Positions 18,283-26,935 of a stretch of DNA of 64,000 bases are shown piece by piece (position 1 is the stretch's first letter; each line of letters begins with the position of its first letter). Source of the stretch: Pseudomonas berkeleyensis. Its GTDB lineage: Bacteria > Pseudomonadota > Gammaproteobacteria > Pseudomonadales > Pseudomonadaceae. Made by a program: the position numbers and the translations under genes. The notes below the pieces were generated by a model. That model was not told the origin of the DNA and ran no database searches. It saw only the letters and a list, made by a program, of their open reading frames with translations. Where the stretch lies: assembly GCF_014109765.1 (NCBI RefSeq), contig NZ_CP059139.1, positions 4,981,001-5,045,000 of the forward strand, read 5' to 3'.

Positions 18283-18966
18283 ATGCTTCCGTTCATCATC
18301 GCCGGGGTCGCATTAACCAGCCTAGCCGCTGCGGCAACCGCCTACTACAAACGCAGCGGAGACAAAGAAGACAAGCCTACTAAAGCATCCCTCGGAGATA
18401 TCGCAATATGGGGCCAACAAGACGCAGGCAAGACCACATTCATTGCCTGTTTACGTGGAGCCCCTCCGACCTCTGACAAAAAAGAACAAACATCTTCTAT
18501 CAGGCGCTATAGCAAATTTAAAGTTACCAGTCGCGACGGACAGCCCCATGAAATCCAGGAGCTGCTAGACATGCCCGCAGGAGATGACCGCCTAAATAAC
18601 TGGCTAACCGAAATAGAGACCAGGAAGCACATTTTCTACATAATAACGCTGGCCAAATTTGACGATACAGAATATTTCCGCAAGGTCAGAACCGATATCG
18701 CACACACGGTGGAAAGACTGAAAATATCCAATAAAGAAAGTAAGCGCATCCATATAATTGGAGCACACTTGGATAACTCGAAATGGAAAGACTTCGAGCC
18801 CTCGCGTGTAAGAGAAAAAATCCTTCAGGACGACGGTATGCGCGAAATCCGGGAGCACCTCGGGAAGGTGGCCGGCTATTTTTATGCTGCCAACCTGCTA
18901 GATCCGAGCAGCGCTACTCGTTTGATTGAGGACATTATCGATGACTGCGCAGCACAACTGCCGTAA
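18283..18966 (+). CDS. Membrane-anchored small GTPase-like protein
   Basis: A 227-residue protein with an N-terminal membrane helix (residues 2-22, LPFIIAGVALTSLAAAATAY), a basic-acidic linker, and a GTPase-like domain. Seen: a P-loop GQQDAGKTT (44-52), a DMPAG switch-II-like motif (96-100), and GAHLDN (160-165) where a G4 NKxD would be, so the base-specificity motif is degenerate. The sequence is visibly richer in A/T than its neighbours. ATG 18283 follows AAAGG and lies 15 bp after the WYL gene. I read it as an Arf/Rab-like bacterial GTPase tethered to the inner membrane. No family is assigned with confidence. Confidence 0.75.
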   Translation: MLPFIIAGVALTSLAAAATAYYKRSGDKEDKPTKASLGDIAIWGQQDAGKTTFIACLRGAPPTSDKKEQTSSIRRYSKFKVTSRDGQPHEIQELLDMPAGDDRLNNWLTEIETRKHIFYIITLAKFDDTEYFRKVRTDIAHTVERLKISNKESKRIHIIGAHLDNSKWKDFEPSRVREKILQDDGMREIREHLGKVAGYFYAANLLDPSSATRLIEDIIDDCAAQLP

Positions 18967-19429
18967 CAACGTCTATTTGTATGCGCAGAGCCTGGATAAC
19001 TCGGGAAAAAATCCATGTTTGAGCAGCAAGGATCCCGGCGAATACCGCGAATTAGAAACCGACGCACCAGAACGCGCTACGTTATTGCGAATCAATGATA
19101 GTCTGTCGAACTATGGCCGGCACTGGAGACTTGGTACCAGCAGCCTCGATTGCCGAATAGGTCATCACGGTGACTGCCTTATAACCGTAAGGCCTTTGAC
19201 ACGAGATCACAGCGGGCGCCTAGCCCCCGTCATTTTGATATTCAATATTTGGGACGATCAACGTCGGCTTGCCCCCGCCGCACTAGAGGACGGCAGCAAG
19301 CTGATGAGGCGTGAACTTTCTGCCGATCAATTGCACGACATTACTCGCCTAAAGCAGGTCATGCGCTGGCCGTCATTGTTAATAGCACTTCACACCCTGA
19401 TTTTCTCTCGGAGAACATCCCATGATTGA
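18941..19429 (+). CDS. Unrecognised 162-residue protein of the GTPase array
   Basis: It begins inside the end of the membrane GTPase gene (26-bp overlap) with GAGGA seven bases before ATG 18941, which argues for translational coupling. The protein has a mixed beta-rich middle (CLITVRPLTRDHSG, VILIFNIWDDQRR) and a hydrophobic C-terminal segment (WPSLLIALHTLIF) ahead of a basic tail. Four cysteines are visible. I recognise no domain. The overlap suggests it works with the GTPase, perhaps as its partner or regulator; that is inference. Confidence 0.65.
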   Translation: MTAQHNCRNNVYLYAQSLDNSGKNPCLSSKDPGEYRELETDAPERATLLRINDSLSNYGRHWRLGTSSLDCRIGHHGDCLITVRPLTRDHSGRLAPVILIFNIWDDQRRLAPAALEDGSKLMRRELSADQLHDITRLKQVMRWPSLLIALHTLIFSRRTSHD

Positions 19430-20216
19430 GCCGTACACGCAGAAAATATTCTTCGTTGACAATGAACTGCTTGCAGATCTAAAACAAGACTCGATTGTGG
19501 AATACAAAAATTTCATGACACCACAGATAGACAGTAGGATGATCGTCATTCCTGATCTTTCTGCGCAACAGATCAATGAGCTAATCACCTACGTACCAGC
19601 TACCGAGATACGCGTAGGCAATGTTCTCGCCAAAACTGGTTACACCAATCAATTTGGCCCTCTGGACGAGTTTGCTGGTGACCATGCAACCCGTAAATTC
19701 AGGATCTGGGTTCAATTATGCATCGCATTGGGCGCAAAAAAGGTAGCAGTCAAGAACATTGAAAAGATCCACATTCAAAATCAGGATCAATCCGACATCA
19801 ACGTCGATGGAAGCCTAAAAGCACCCGTAGTGTCTGCCGATGCCTCATTCAAACGGAAAACAAGTGAGGAAGAAAACGCGATTAACGAGAAGATCCTCAG
19901 CCTGGCAGCCGAAGCAACTGGCGGCGAACCTGATCTCGCTGCAGCCGAAGAAATCTTGACGTTCTACGACCTGCACAAAGATGACATGTTCCGGAGCATG
20001 TACGAAATGCGCAGAATCAAATCAAACACGCTCCTCAGGCATGATTTTACACTTGACCTTACTCAGGATATGAAACGTATGTTTGATGCGTCCACTAAGG
20101 CCAAACTAAAAGTCATGAGCAAAATATGCAAAGGCGGTATTGACGCAAGCGTTGTGAATAAATCTCTTGAGAAGTCTCAAACCGCATTGAAGCTCTCTAT
20201 CGTTGTCGAATTTTAG
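19422..20216 (+). CDS. Unrecognised 264-residue protein of the GTPase array
   Basis: ATG 19422 overlaps the previous stop by 8 bp. The N-terminal third looks globular (IFFVDNELLADL, MIVIPDLSAQQINELITYVPA); the middle has FGPLDEFAGDHATRKFRIWVQLCIALGAKKVAVKNIEKIHI; the C-terminal half is strongly helical and charged, ending in a beta-like VVNKSLEKSQTALKLSIVVEF. A/T-rich like the two genes before it. No domain recognised. Conservation with the flanking GTPase genes would be the first thing to test. Confidence 0.7.
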   Translation: MIEPYTQKIFFVDNELLADLKQDSIVEYKNFMTPQIDSRMIVIPDLSAQQINELITYVPATEIRVGNVLAKTGYTNQFGPLDEFAGDHATRKFRIWVQLCIALGAKKVAVKNIEKIHIQNQDQSDINVDGSLKAPVVSADASFKRKTSEEENAINEKILSLAAEATGGEPDLAAAEEILTFYDLHKDDMFRSMYEMRRIKSNTLLRHDFTLDLTQDMKRMFDASTKAKLKVMSKICKGGIDASVVNKSLEKSQTALKLSIVVEF

Positions 20217-20228
20217 CGATAGCTGGTT

Positions 20229-20249
20229 AGGGGGCGGCCTGCCCCTTTC
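20229..20249 (+). terminator. Hairpin between the two halves of the GTPase array
   Basis: AGGGGGC-GGCCT-GCCCCTTTCTT forms a short stem with a T-rich tail, 13 bp after the preceding stop. It may end or attenuate the WYL-GTPase transcript before the three dynamin genes. Confidence 0.45.
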
Positions 20250-20350
20250 TTCGCCCCAAACATCCATAGGTCATCCCACGCCTACTGAGCTGGGGATAAT
20301 CGTGATCCGCCCCTCACTGCTCTACTAACCGATTGGCATACGGAATCTCC

Positions 20351-22036
20351 ATGCTCAAAGCACAAAAACACCTTCTAAACCTCTTGCATAACACCCGAGA
20401 GCTAACTGAAAAAATCAAAGCAAATAGCGTGAGCATTCCTGACGAGCCCCAAAGCACTCTAGAACTACAGGAAGCAATTCAAAATCGAGAACTATTGATA
20501 CCCGTGGTTGGTGCATTTAGCGCAGGGAAGTCTACTCTGCTCAACACCATCATTGGTCGCAAAATCCTGCCTACAGATATTCGACCGGAAACTGCTATTC
20601 CCAGCGAGCTACGCTATGCCAGCACTGAACGATTAGAAGCTCTATTCAACGATGGCCATAGTGAAGAATTTCCTCTTGATCAGCTATCAATGATCCAATC
20701 TCGGGCAGCCGAGCTTCAATTGGTTCGCGTGTATATCGACAGCCCCTCATTGAAGGTGCTCCACCCTTTAGTGCTGGTCGATATGCCAGGTTTCAACTCG
20801 CCACTGGACGCACACAACAAAGCCATCGCTCACTACATCGGTAAAGGTTGCCATTACCTGTTCGTGGTCAGCGTGGAAGAAGGATCACTGCACAAACAAA
20901 TCCTTCGCAACATGGATGAGGTCAGCCATCTCGGCCGTAGCTTCTCCGTTTGCCTCAACAAGACCGATCTGAAACCGCTTAGCGATGTGCAAGGCATCAG
21001 TGACTACATCATCGAACAACTGGAAGACGAAGGTTTGCCCAGCATTGTCTGCACCGTCAGCCAAAGCGATAACGCCGACATAGAACATATGCTCAGCGAC
21101 ATCGAACCTGACGAGCTGTTTCGCTCACTGTTCCTACCCGTACTACAGCAACACAATCTCGCGCTGGACAACTTGCTGAGCACCGCTCTTGGCAGCTTGC
21201 AAAATGATCAAGCCAGCAACACCCGCAAAATAAATGATCTGGAACAAGCCCTACATGGCTTGGAAAAAGAGCGCGACCGTCAACATCAGGCAGCCCGCAA
21301 CGGTAACCTGGATGAGCAGGTAAACAACGTACTGCATCATGTTCGCAACCAGTTGGCAGGTGCCATCGACGATATGGCGCGAGCGGCCCTGCGTAGCCAG
21401 GACGATCTCTCCCGCATCATCTCCGACGAGGTACGCAGCAGCCTGACCAGCAGCCTGAAACTTGCCACCGACGGCATCTCTGCGCAGATGGTGCAGGACT
21501 TCTGCCAACGCACCAACAACACGCTGGACTGCCAACTGCACCTGTCACAGAACTGGACGGACAGCCTGCTGAGTACTTTACAGGCACAGTTACTACCCAA
21601 CTTGTTGTCGATGCTCGATAGCAAGCAGAGCAGGCTGCCGACAGGTGCCTTGACTACGATCTCCATCGCTGCCGGCCGGTTCATTCCTATCCCGATCCTT
21701 CAAGTCGCAACAGCCCTCCTACCCAGTATTCTTGGGGGCATCTTCGGACGTATCAGTGAAGGGCAGAAGCTGGAACAGGCCAAAACAACCATCCGTGATC
21801 AACTCCTACCGGATGTAGAACGCCGGCTGCGCCCAGAGATCGCCACTTTCCTGAGCCAAGCCCAGGAGCAGGCTTTGGGCATGCTCGCGGATGCCTTCGA
21901 CAAACAGATCAAGGCACAGAAAGACGTGCTCGAACAGCTCAATCAGGAGGCCAGTGCTGCCAACCGGGAAGCCCTTATCGCCCTTCTGAAAGACTCCACC
22001 GCAGAACTACGAGCACTGGCGCAAACCCATCTTTGA
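20351..22036 (+). CDS. Dynamin-like GTPase 1 with a hydrophobic paddle-like segment
   Basis: A 561-residue dynamin-superfamily protein. Seen: P-loop GAFSAGKST (54-62), G2-type TAIP (81-84), G3 DMPG (144-147) and G4 NKTD (203-206), followed by long helical stalk-like segments and a hydrophobic stretch at about 432-467 (ISIAAGRFIPIPILQVATALL, interrupted) that could insert in a membrane like the paddle of bacterial dynamin-like proteins. ATG 20351 has GGAA five bases upstream; an in-frame TTG at 20333 is less likely. First of three consecutive dynamins, 60 bp before the next. Bacterial dynamin pairs or trios such as LeoABC are linked to toxin release and phage defence. Confidence 0.88.
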   Translation: MLKAQKHLLNLLHNTRELTEKIKANSVSIPDEPQSTLELQEAIQNRELLIPVVGAFSAGKSTLLNTIIGRKILPTDIRPETAIPSELRYASTERLEALFNDGHSEEFPLDQLSMIQSRAAELQLVRVYIDSPSLKVLHPLVLVDMPGFNSPLDAHNKAIAHYIGKGCHYLFVVSVEEGSLHKQILRNMDEVSHLGRSFSVCLNKTDLKPLSDVQGISDYIIEQLEDEGLPSIVCTVSQSDNADIEHMLSDIEPDELFRSLFLPVLQQHNLALDNLLSTALGSLQNDQASNTRKINDLEQALHGLEKERDRQHQAARNGNLDEQVNNVLHHVRNQLAGAIDDMARAALRSQDDLSRIISDEVRSSLTSSLKLATDGISAQMVQDFCQRTNNTLDCQLHLSQNWTDSLLSTLQAQLLPNLLSMLDSKQSRLPTGALTTISIAAGRFIPIPILQVATALLPSILGGIFGRISEGQKLEQAKTTIRDQLLPDVERRLRPEIATFLSQAQEQALGMLADAFDKQIKAQKDVLEQLNQEASAANREALIALLKDSTAELRALAQTHL

Positions 22037-22096
22037 ACCATTCGTACGGCTCGTAGCCCTTTGCCAGCCGTACCCTCCTTCGCTCAAGGCCACGCT

Positions 22097-24352
22097 ATGA
22101 CTCTGGAACAACGCATCGAACAACTCACCAGCCGCATGCAGAAGCTCAACGACATAGTGGCCAGATACCCCGGCCCCGGCTTCACCGACGGCATCTTTGA
22201 CAGCGAAGCGGCTCCGATCAAACCTGAAACCCTACGCCACGACGCTCTGGCCATGGCCGAGGAAGGCCGCAATCTGCGCGTCGGTATTATCGGACGGGTC
22301 AAGGCGGGCAAGTCATCTCTGCTCAATGCCCTGATGTTCGAGGGTAAGGATGTACTGCCCAAAGCTGCCACGCCCATGACCGCCTCGCTGACCGTACTCC
22401 GGCATACGCAGCAAGAGCAGCCCTATGCCGAGGTGGAGTACTTCACCCAGGCCGATGTCGAAGATATGCACCTACTGGCCGAGGAATACGACGCGCGCTT
22501 CCAGCAGCTACTTGAAAAAGCCGTCAAAGAGGCTCAGGAGAAAGCGGCTCGGCCCGGAACCAGGGCCACTACTGTCAGCGACCCCGAGCGGATCAAGAAG
22601 AAAATCACCAACGAGCTGAACGCAGATCCGCGCCTGGGTGGGGCCAAGGATATGTACGCACGCATCGAGGCCGCTGGCGGCTTGCTCACCCACGACAACC
22701 AGCCACAACGCATCGACGGGCATGACATCGACGACCTGCAACAACGACTGAGCGATTACGTCGGCGCAGAGGGCAAATTCACCCCCTTCACCAAATGCCT
22801 GTCGCTCTATCTACCGCTCCCCGCCCTGCAAGGCGTGGATGTCGTGGACACCCCCGGCGTCAACGATCCCATCCGCTCCCGTGAAGAGCGCACCATGGAG
22901 GAGTTGCATCGCTGCGACGTGGTATTCGTGGTCAGCCCTTCCGGTCAGTTCCTCAACCAGCAAGACATGGAGCTAATGGGCCGCCTGGCCTACAAAGACG
23001 GCGTACGCGAGGTGTTTCTGGTCGCCAGCCAGATAGACGGGCAGATGTTCGGTAGCGAGCGGGAAAAACACGGCGGCCGTCTGAACAGCGTACTGGAGGG
23101 ATTGCACCGGACGCTCGCGGAACAGGCAAGAAACACCCTGGAAGCCCTTCCCAGCGGTAACCACGGCCTGGATACCCTGAAGCGTCAGTTGAGCAAACGT
23201 CTGGTCGTTACCTCCAGCGTCGCCTACGCACTCGCCACCCAGCCAGAAGCATCCTGGGACGAAAACACCCGCCATGTCGGCGGCCTGCTGAGCCGCAACT
23301 ACCCGGAGGAATGCACAACACTGAGCGCAGCCAGCCAGCAGCTCGGAGCCATGGCCGGTATCAGCCAGAGCCGACACACGCTCGAGCTAGTCCTTGACCG
23401 CAAACAGAGCATTACCGAAGAGAAGATCGACGCATTTCTCGTAGGCCAGAGCCAAGCTTTGCAGCGCTGCCTCACCCAAGCACCGCAAGTGGTCGGAGAG
23501 AATCGTGACGAGTTGCTAAATGCCAAGGCGGATAGCCTCGAAGCACAGCTTGAGCAACTCCAGAAAATCCGCTCTAGGGCCGTCAGGGTCACCAACCTAG
23601 CTGTTGATACTACGGCCGAAAAAGTCGCCGACGGCCTTTCCAACAGAATAGGCGGCGAGATACAGAAACGGATTAATGTTCTTGAACAGACAACGGCAAG
23701 CGCCAAGAGCAGCTATACCCGCTCATATGAAGTAGACCGCGATGGGCTAGTCGCCTGGGGGGCTAGGCTTTTTGGAGTAGGCGGAAAAGAGAGTCGCAGC
23801 GAGACAGTCAAAACTATCAATGCCACAGAAATCCGTAATGTCCTGCAAAAAGTTCACTCGGAATTTTCCGAAATTCTGACAGTAGAGGTCAACAATGCTC
23901 GCGAGGGACTGACTACAACCTTAGAAAAAGCCATTCTGGAAGCTCTGCGCAACGCCGAAGAGAAGATAGACAAAGACATCGACAGCCTGCGTCTAGCCGA
24001 ATCTGTCCATGCGGCGGTGAAGAATCTCAGATACTTCGACACCCCGACACTGCCGCCACTGCCATCAGCACTTATGCAAAACGGCACGCTCAAAGGCAGC
24101 GAGGCACGAGAGTTCGAAGAAATGGCACTGAGCTACTACAACGGTAAGCTCAAAGCCGACGCCCGAGAGCAGTCGGGAAGAATTACCAGAGAGTTTTGTA
24201 CGCGCCTGGAAAATGCAGATATTGGCAGCAAGCTGTTCGCTCACTACGAAAGCCATCTCAACGGCATCAAGCAACAGATTCAGCACCGGGATCAGACTCT
24301 GCAACGCTACGACCAACTCCTGGCCGAATTGAAGGAGTTGCAGCATGTCTGA
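22097..24352 (+). CDS. Dynamin-like GTPase 2, CrfC/LeoA-like
   Basis: A 751-residue GTPase. Seen: P-loop GRVKAGKSS (66-74), a G2-like TPMTASLTVLRH (92-103), G3 DTPG (251-254) and an atypical G4 SQID (311-314) where NKxD is usual. A long insert of about 130 residues lies between G2 and G3, and the C-terminal 350 residues are mostly helical. The GKSSLLNAL..VLP....P.TA pattern resembles E. coli CrfC (YjdA) and LeoA. ATG 22097 follows AAGG by seven bases. Its stop overlaps the next start by 8 bp, so the second and third dynamins are probably made together and may hetero-oligomerise. Confidence 0.87.
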   Translation: MTLEQRIEQLTSRMQKLNDIVARYPGPGFTDGIFDSEAAPIKPETLRHDALAMAEEGRNLRVGIIGRVKAGKSSLLNALMFEGKDVLPKAATPMTASLTVLRHTQQEQPYAEVEYFTQADVEDMHLLAEEYDARFQQLLEKAVKEAQEKAARPGTRATTVSDPERIKKKITNELNADPRLGGAKDMYARIEAAGGLLTHDNQPQRIDGHDIDDLQQRLSDYVGAEGKFTPFTKCLSLYLPLPALQGVDVVDTPGVNDPIRSREERTMEELHRCDVVFVVSPSGQFLNQQDMELMGRLAYKDGVREVFLVASQIDGQMFGSEREKHGGRLNSVLEGLHRTLAEQARNTLEALPSGNHGLDTLKRQLSKRLVVTSSVAYALATQPEASWDENTRHVGGLLSRNYPEECTTLSAASQQLGAMAGISQSRHTLELVLDRKQSITEEKIDAFLVGQSQALQRCLTQAPQVVGENRDELLNAKADSLEAQLEQLQKIRSRAVRVTNLAVDTTAEKVADGLSNRIGGEIQKRINVLEQTTASAKSSYTRSYEVDRDGLVAWGARLFGVGGKESRSETVKTINATEIRNVLQKVHSEFSEILTVEVNNAREGLTTTLEKAILEALRNAEEKIDKDIDSLRLAESVHAAVKNLRYFDTPTLPPLPSALMQNGTLKGSEAREFEEMALSYYNGKLKADAREQSGRITREFCTRLENADIGSKLFAHYESHLNGIKQQIQHRDQTLQRYDQLLAELKELQHV

Positions 24353-26432
24353 GCAACTGCTGTTCCCCCAACTTGCACCGAGCCTGGAACGCCTTAAAAG
24401 CCTCTGGCCCTGGGGCCGCAAGGCGCTGGTGCTGGACATACAGCAGCAGGTTGCAGAATCGGACGAACACAGTGTTCGCATGCGTCTTCACCTTCAGGCC
24501 AGCGAGGCCGAACTGCTGAAGATCAATGGCGAACTGGGCCTTGCCAATACGCAGCTGGGGCAGTTGCAGTCCTCTCACCAGCAGTTGCAAACAGAACATG
24601 CCGAGCAGACCCGGCAATTGTTCGAACGCACTCACGAGCACAACCTGCTGACTCAGGCGCACACAGAGCAGCAAGCCACGCTAGCGAAGTTGCAGACGGA
24701 ACATACCGACCAGACCCAGCAATTGCTCGAACGCACTAACGAACACAATCTGCTGATTCAGACACACGCAAAGCAGCAGGCCGAGCTTGAGAAACTGCAA
24801 GCCATCCACGCTCAACTGGATGCCGCACATACCCAACTACAAGCCCTGCATAGCACTCTGGAAGAAACCCACGGCCAGTTACGTCACGACCATTCAGAGC
24901 TGGGGCAGCGCCTGGCCACACGCAACAATGCTTATGAACAGTTGCAAACCGAACATGAACAGTTGCGCCAACAAGCCGAACAGCACCTGACCAAACTGCA
25001 ACAGACCCTTGCCTGCCTCGGCGCGCTGCAAGAACAACATGCACAACTTCAGCAAGCACATAACGCCTTACTCGAAGCACAACTCAGTCTGCAAGAGGAT
25101 CACGAGCAACTGCGTGGCGATCACCGTAAGCTGAGCGAAGACGCCGAGCTGGTCAAAAAGCGCTACAGCCTGGTCTGCAACATCCTCAACAGCAAACCTG
25201 CAGAAAACCCAGCGCTGGCGGAGCTAAAAACCTGGCTAGCAGAGAGTTTCGCCCAAGACGTACAACGCCTTGAACTGCCCGCCGATATCACTACCGCGGC
25301 CCTGCAACAGGGTCAATCCATCGGTCTGCACGTAGAGCTGCTGAGCCACTCCCCGGCCCTGCGCAACAAATTCCTGGTCGCCGTGGCCGGCGGATTCAGC
25401 AGTGGCAAGTCGTCCTTCGTCACCAGTTTCATGCGTAAGGAAGAGTCCCAGCTCCTGGCAAAAGGTATCCAGCCGGTGACCGCTATACCAACCTATGTGA
25501 TGCCAGGCTCGGCGCTCTCCATCCAGGGACATACCAGCAAGGGTGCACATGTTGAACTGTCTAGGGAGGAATATGCCGAGCTGACCCACGATTTCATTTC
25601 CAACATGGGTTTCAACGTCAAGGACGTCATGCCCCATGTAGTTATTGAGTCGTCCATGCCAAGCCTCGAGCACCTGGCCTTTGTCGATATGCCCGGCTAC
25701 GATCCCGCGGCCTCAGCCTCGGCCGACACTCTTGCCGACCGAGGCACTGCCAGTGCCGCCCTAAGCGAGGCACACGCCGTTATCTGGCTCGTCGCCCTCG
25801 ACAGCAACGGCACCCTGCCAGCCAACGATCTGGAGTTTCTGGTTAACCACGCCGATAACCGCCCTCTGTACGTGGTACTCAACAAAGCAGATCTACGTCC
25901 GCTGTCAGCCCTACGGGACGTGCTCGACGAAATCCAGCAACACCTTGAAGACTACGACCTGCCCTACGAAGGCATCAGCGCCTACAGCTCGGAAAACCGC
26001 GAAGAAATCCTCTACTACGGCAAAAGCCTGAACGAAATCATGCAGGAGTGGGATCGCCCATCCTCCGCAGAGAAAGAACTGCACAAGGAGTTCGACGCCG
26101 TAGTGACAGCACTGGATCAGGCATTCAGCCAACAGCATCGCAAAGGCCAAGAAGCCCACGACTTGCTCCACTCACTGGAACTCGACTTCATGCAAATGGT
26201 CGGCTCCGAAGCAAAGATTTTCCAGACGGCACGGGAAAGGCTCGGCCAGTTGAAAACAGCCCTCGCCGAGACCTCCAGCGATGACGCCCAAGATAAACTG
26301 GAGAACATGCGTAAACGCGGGCATGACTTGCTGCGAGACAACTGCGATACCGACCACGTCATCCCCCGCAGCAAAAAAGAGCGGATACAGGATATTGCCT
26401 CCACGCTCGAGCAGATCATCAATCGAAGATAG
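24345..26432 (+). CDS. Dynamin-like GTPase 3 with long N-terminal coiled coil
   Basis: A 695-residue protein. Residues about 40-275 are a Gln/Glu/His/Leu-rich coiled coil that includes a tandem 35-residue repeat (82-116 and 117-151, both with ERTxEHNLL). Then comes a dynamin GTPase domain: P-loop GFSSGKSS (350-357), G2-like VTAIPT (378-383), G3 DMPG (448-451), G4 NKAD (513-516), and a short C-terminal helical tail. The coiled coil precedes the GTPase, the reverse of the usual stalk order, and could be a tether to a partner or to itself. ATG 24345 sits in the end of the second dynamin gene (ATGTCTGA). Confidence 0.88.
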   Translation: MSEQLLFPQLAPSLERLKSLWPWGRKALVLDIQQQVAESDEHSVRMRLHLQASEAELLKINGELGLANTQLGQLQSSHQQLQTEHAEQTRQLFERTHEHNLLTQAHTEQQATLAKLQTEHTDQTQQLLERTNEHNLLIQTHAKQQAELEKLQAIHAQLDAAHTQLQALHSTLEETHGQLRHDHSELGQRLATRNNAYEQLQTEHEQLRQQAEQHLTKLQQTLACLGALQEQHAQLQQAHNALLEAQLSLQEDHEQLRGDHRKLSEDAELVKKRYSLVCNILNSKPAENPALAELKTWLAESFAQDVQRLELPADITTAALQQGQSIGLHVELLSHSPALRNKFLVAVAGGFSSGKSSFVTSFMRKEESQLLAKGIQPVTAIPTYVMPGSALSIQGHTSKGAHVELSREEYAELTHDFISNMGFNVKDVMPHVVIESSMPSLEHLAFVDMPGYDPAASASADTLADRGTASAALSEAHAVIWLVALDSNGTLPANDLEFLVNHADNRPLYVVLNKADLRPLSALRDVLDEIQQHLEDYDLPYEGISAYSSENREEILYYGKSLNEIMQEWDRPSSAEKELHKEFDAVVTALDQAFSQQHRKGQEAHDLLHSLELDFMQMVGSEAKIFQTARERLGQLKTALAETSSDDAQDKLENMRKRGHDLLRDNCDTDHVIPRSKKERIQDIASTLEQIINRR

Positions 26433-26439
26433 ATCCGCC

Positions 26440-26499
26440 GACGGATCACAATCCGTCATCAGCAACTACCAGCACGCAATCGTGCTGGTAGTTGCTGAT
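26440..26499 (+). terminator. Double hairpin ending the dynamin array
   Basis: A 7-bp hairpin (GACGGAT-CACA-ATCCGTC, 26440-26457) is followed at once by a 19-bp perfect stem (26458-26476 and 26481-26499, 4-base loop CAAT). No T-run follows the second, so it may also act as a transcript-end stabiliser. Confidence 0.7.
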
Positions 26500-26532
26500 C
26501 GTTCGGCCGAGCATCAAGCACTCCACGACTCC

Positions 26533-26861
26533 CTACCGAACCACCACCGGATAACAAGCATCCCCCCACAAGGTATCCGCACTATCCATCATCAACTCGA
26601 TGATCAGCTGCACGAGCTTGCTCAGCAGGCTCGTGCAGTCGCGTAGCTGGTCGCGGTTGACCGAGCCGTTCCAGGTGGCACCGCCGTGGATGAGCTGGTT
26701 GCGCAGGGTGTACAAGCGGTTGAACAGCACGCCGAGCAATGCCGGTGTGTTGCCACTGGCCAGTGCCTGTTGCGCCGCGCGTTTGCCACTGGCGAAACGG
26801 TTCTTCCAGGTAGCCTCATCGATCTTGCCACTCTGGTGCTCCCAGAAACTCTGGAACACAT
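26533..26861 (-). pseudogene. Orphan 3' fragment of the HEPN gene (duplicate)
   Basis: The frame matches residues from about 110 to the end of the intact HEPN protein at 28318-28965, with about 95 percent identity at DNA level (15 differences in 320 by eye). It begins at a GTG inside the conserved sequence (VFQSFWEH), has no N-terminal half and no ribosome-binding site, and ends ACYPVVVR instead of ACYPVVK. The catalytic-type RNQLIH motif is kept. It is most simply a displaced 3' end left by an insertion or duplication. Confidence 0.85.
26542..26861. repeat. 320-bp direct repeat, left copy
   Basis: Matches 28324-28643 in the same orientation with about 15 mismatches. Together the copies bracket the DUF4143 ATPase gene and its operator. 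Confidence 0.9.
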
Positions 26862-26935
26862 GCAGAACCGGCAGAACCGGGACAGACCACGATATTCTGC
26901 GTCGAGAACCGTGGCCTGAACCAAATTACCCGAAC

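Noticed and set aside
24588..24797. Tandem repeat considered as a CRISPR-like array
   Set aside because: Only two units, no spacers, in frame within a coiled-coil gene.
26458..26499. Long hairpin considered as a tRNA or attachment site
   Set aside because: No tRNA cloverleaf and no integrase or matching copy elsewhere in the window; recorded as a terminator-like element.
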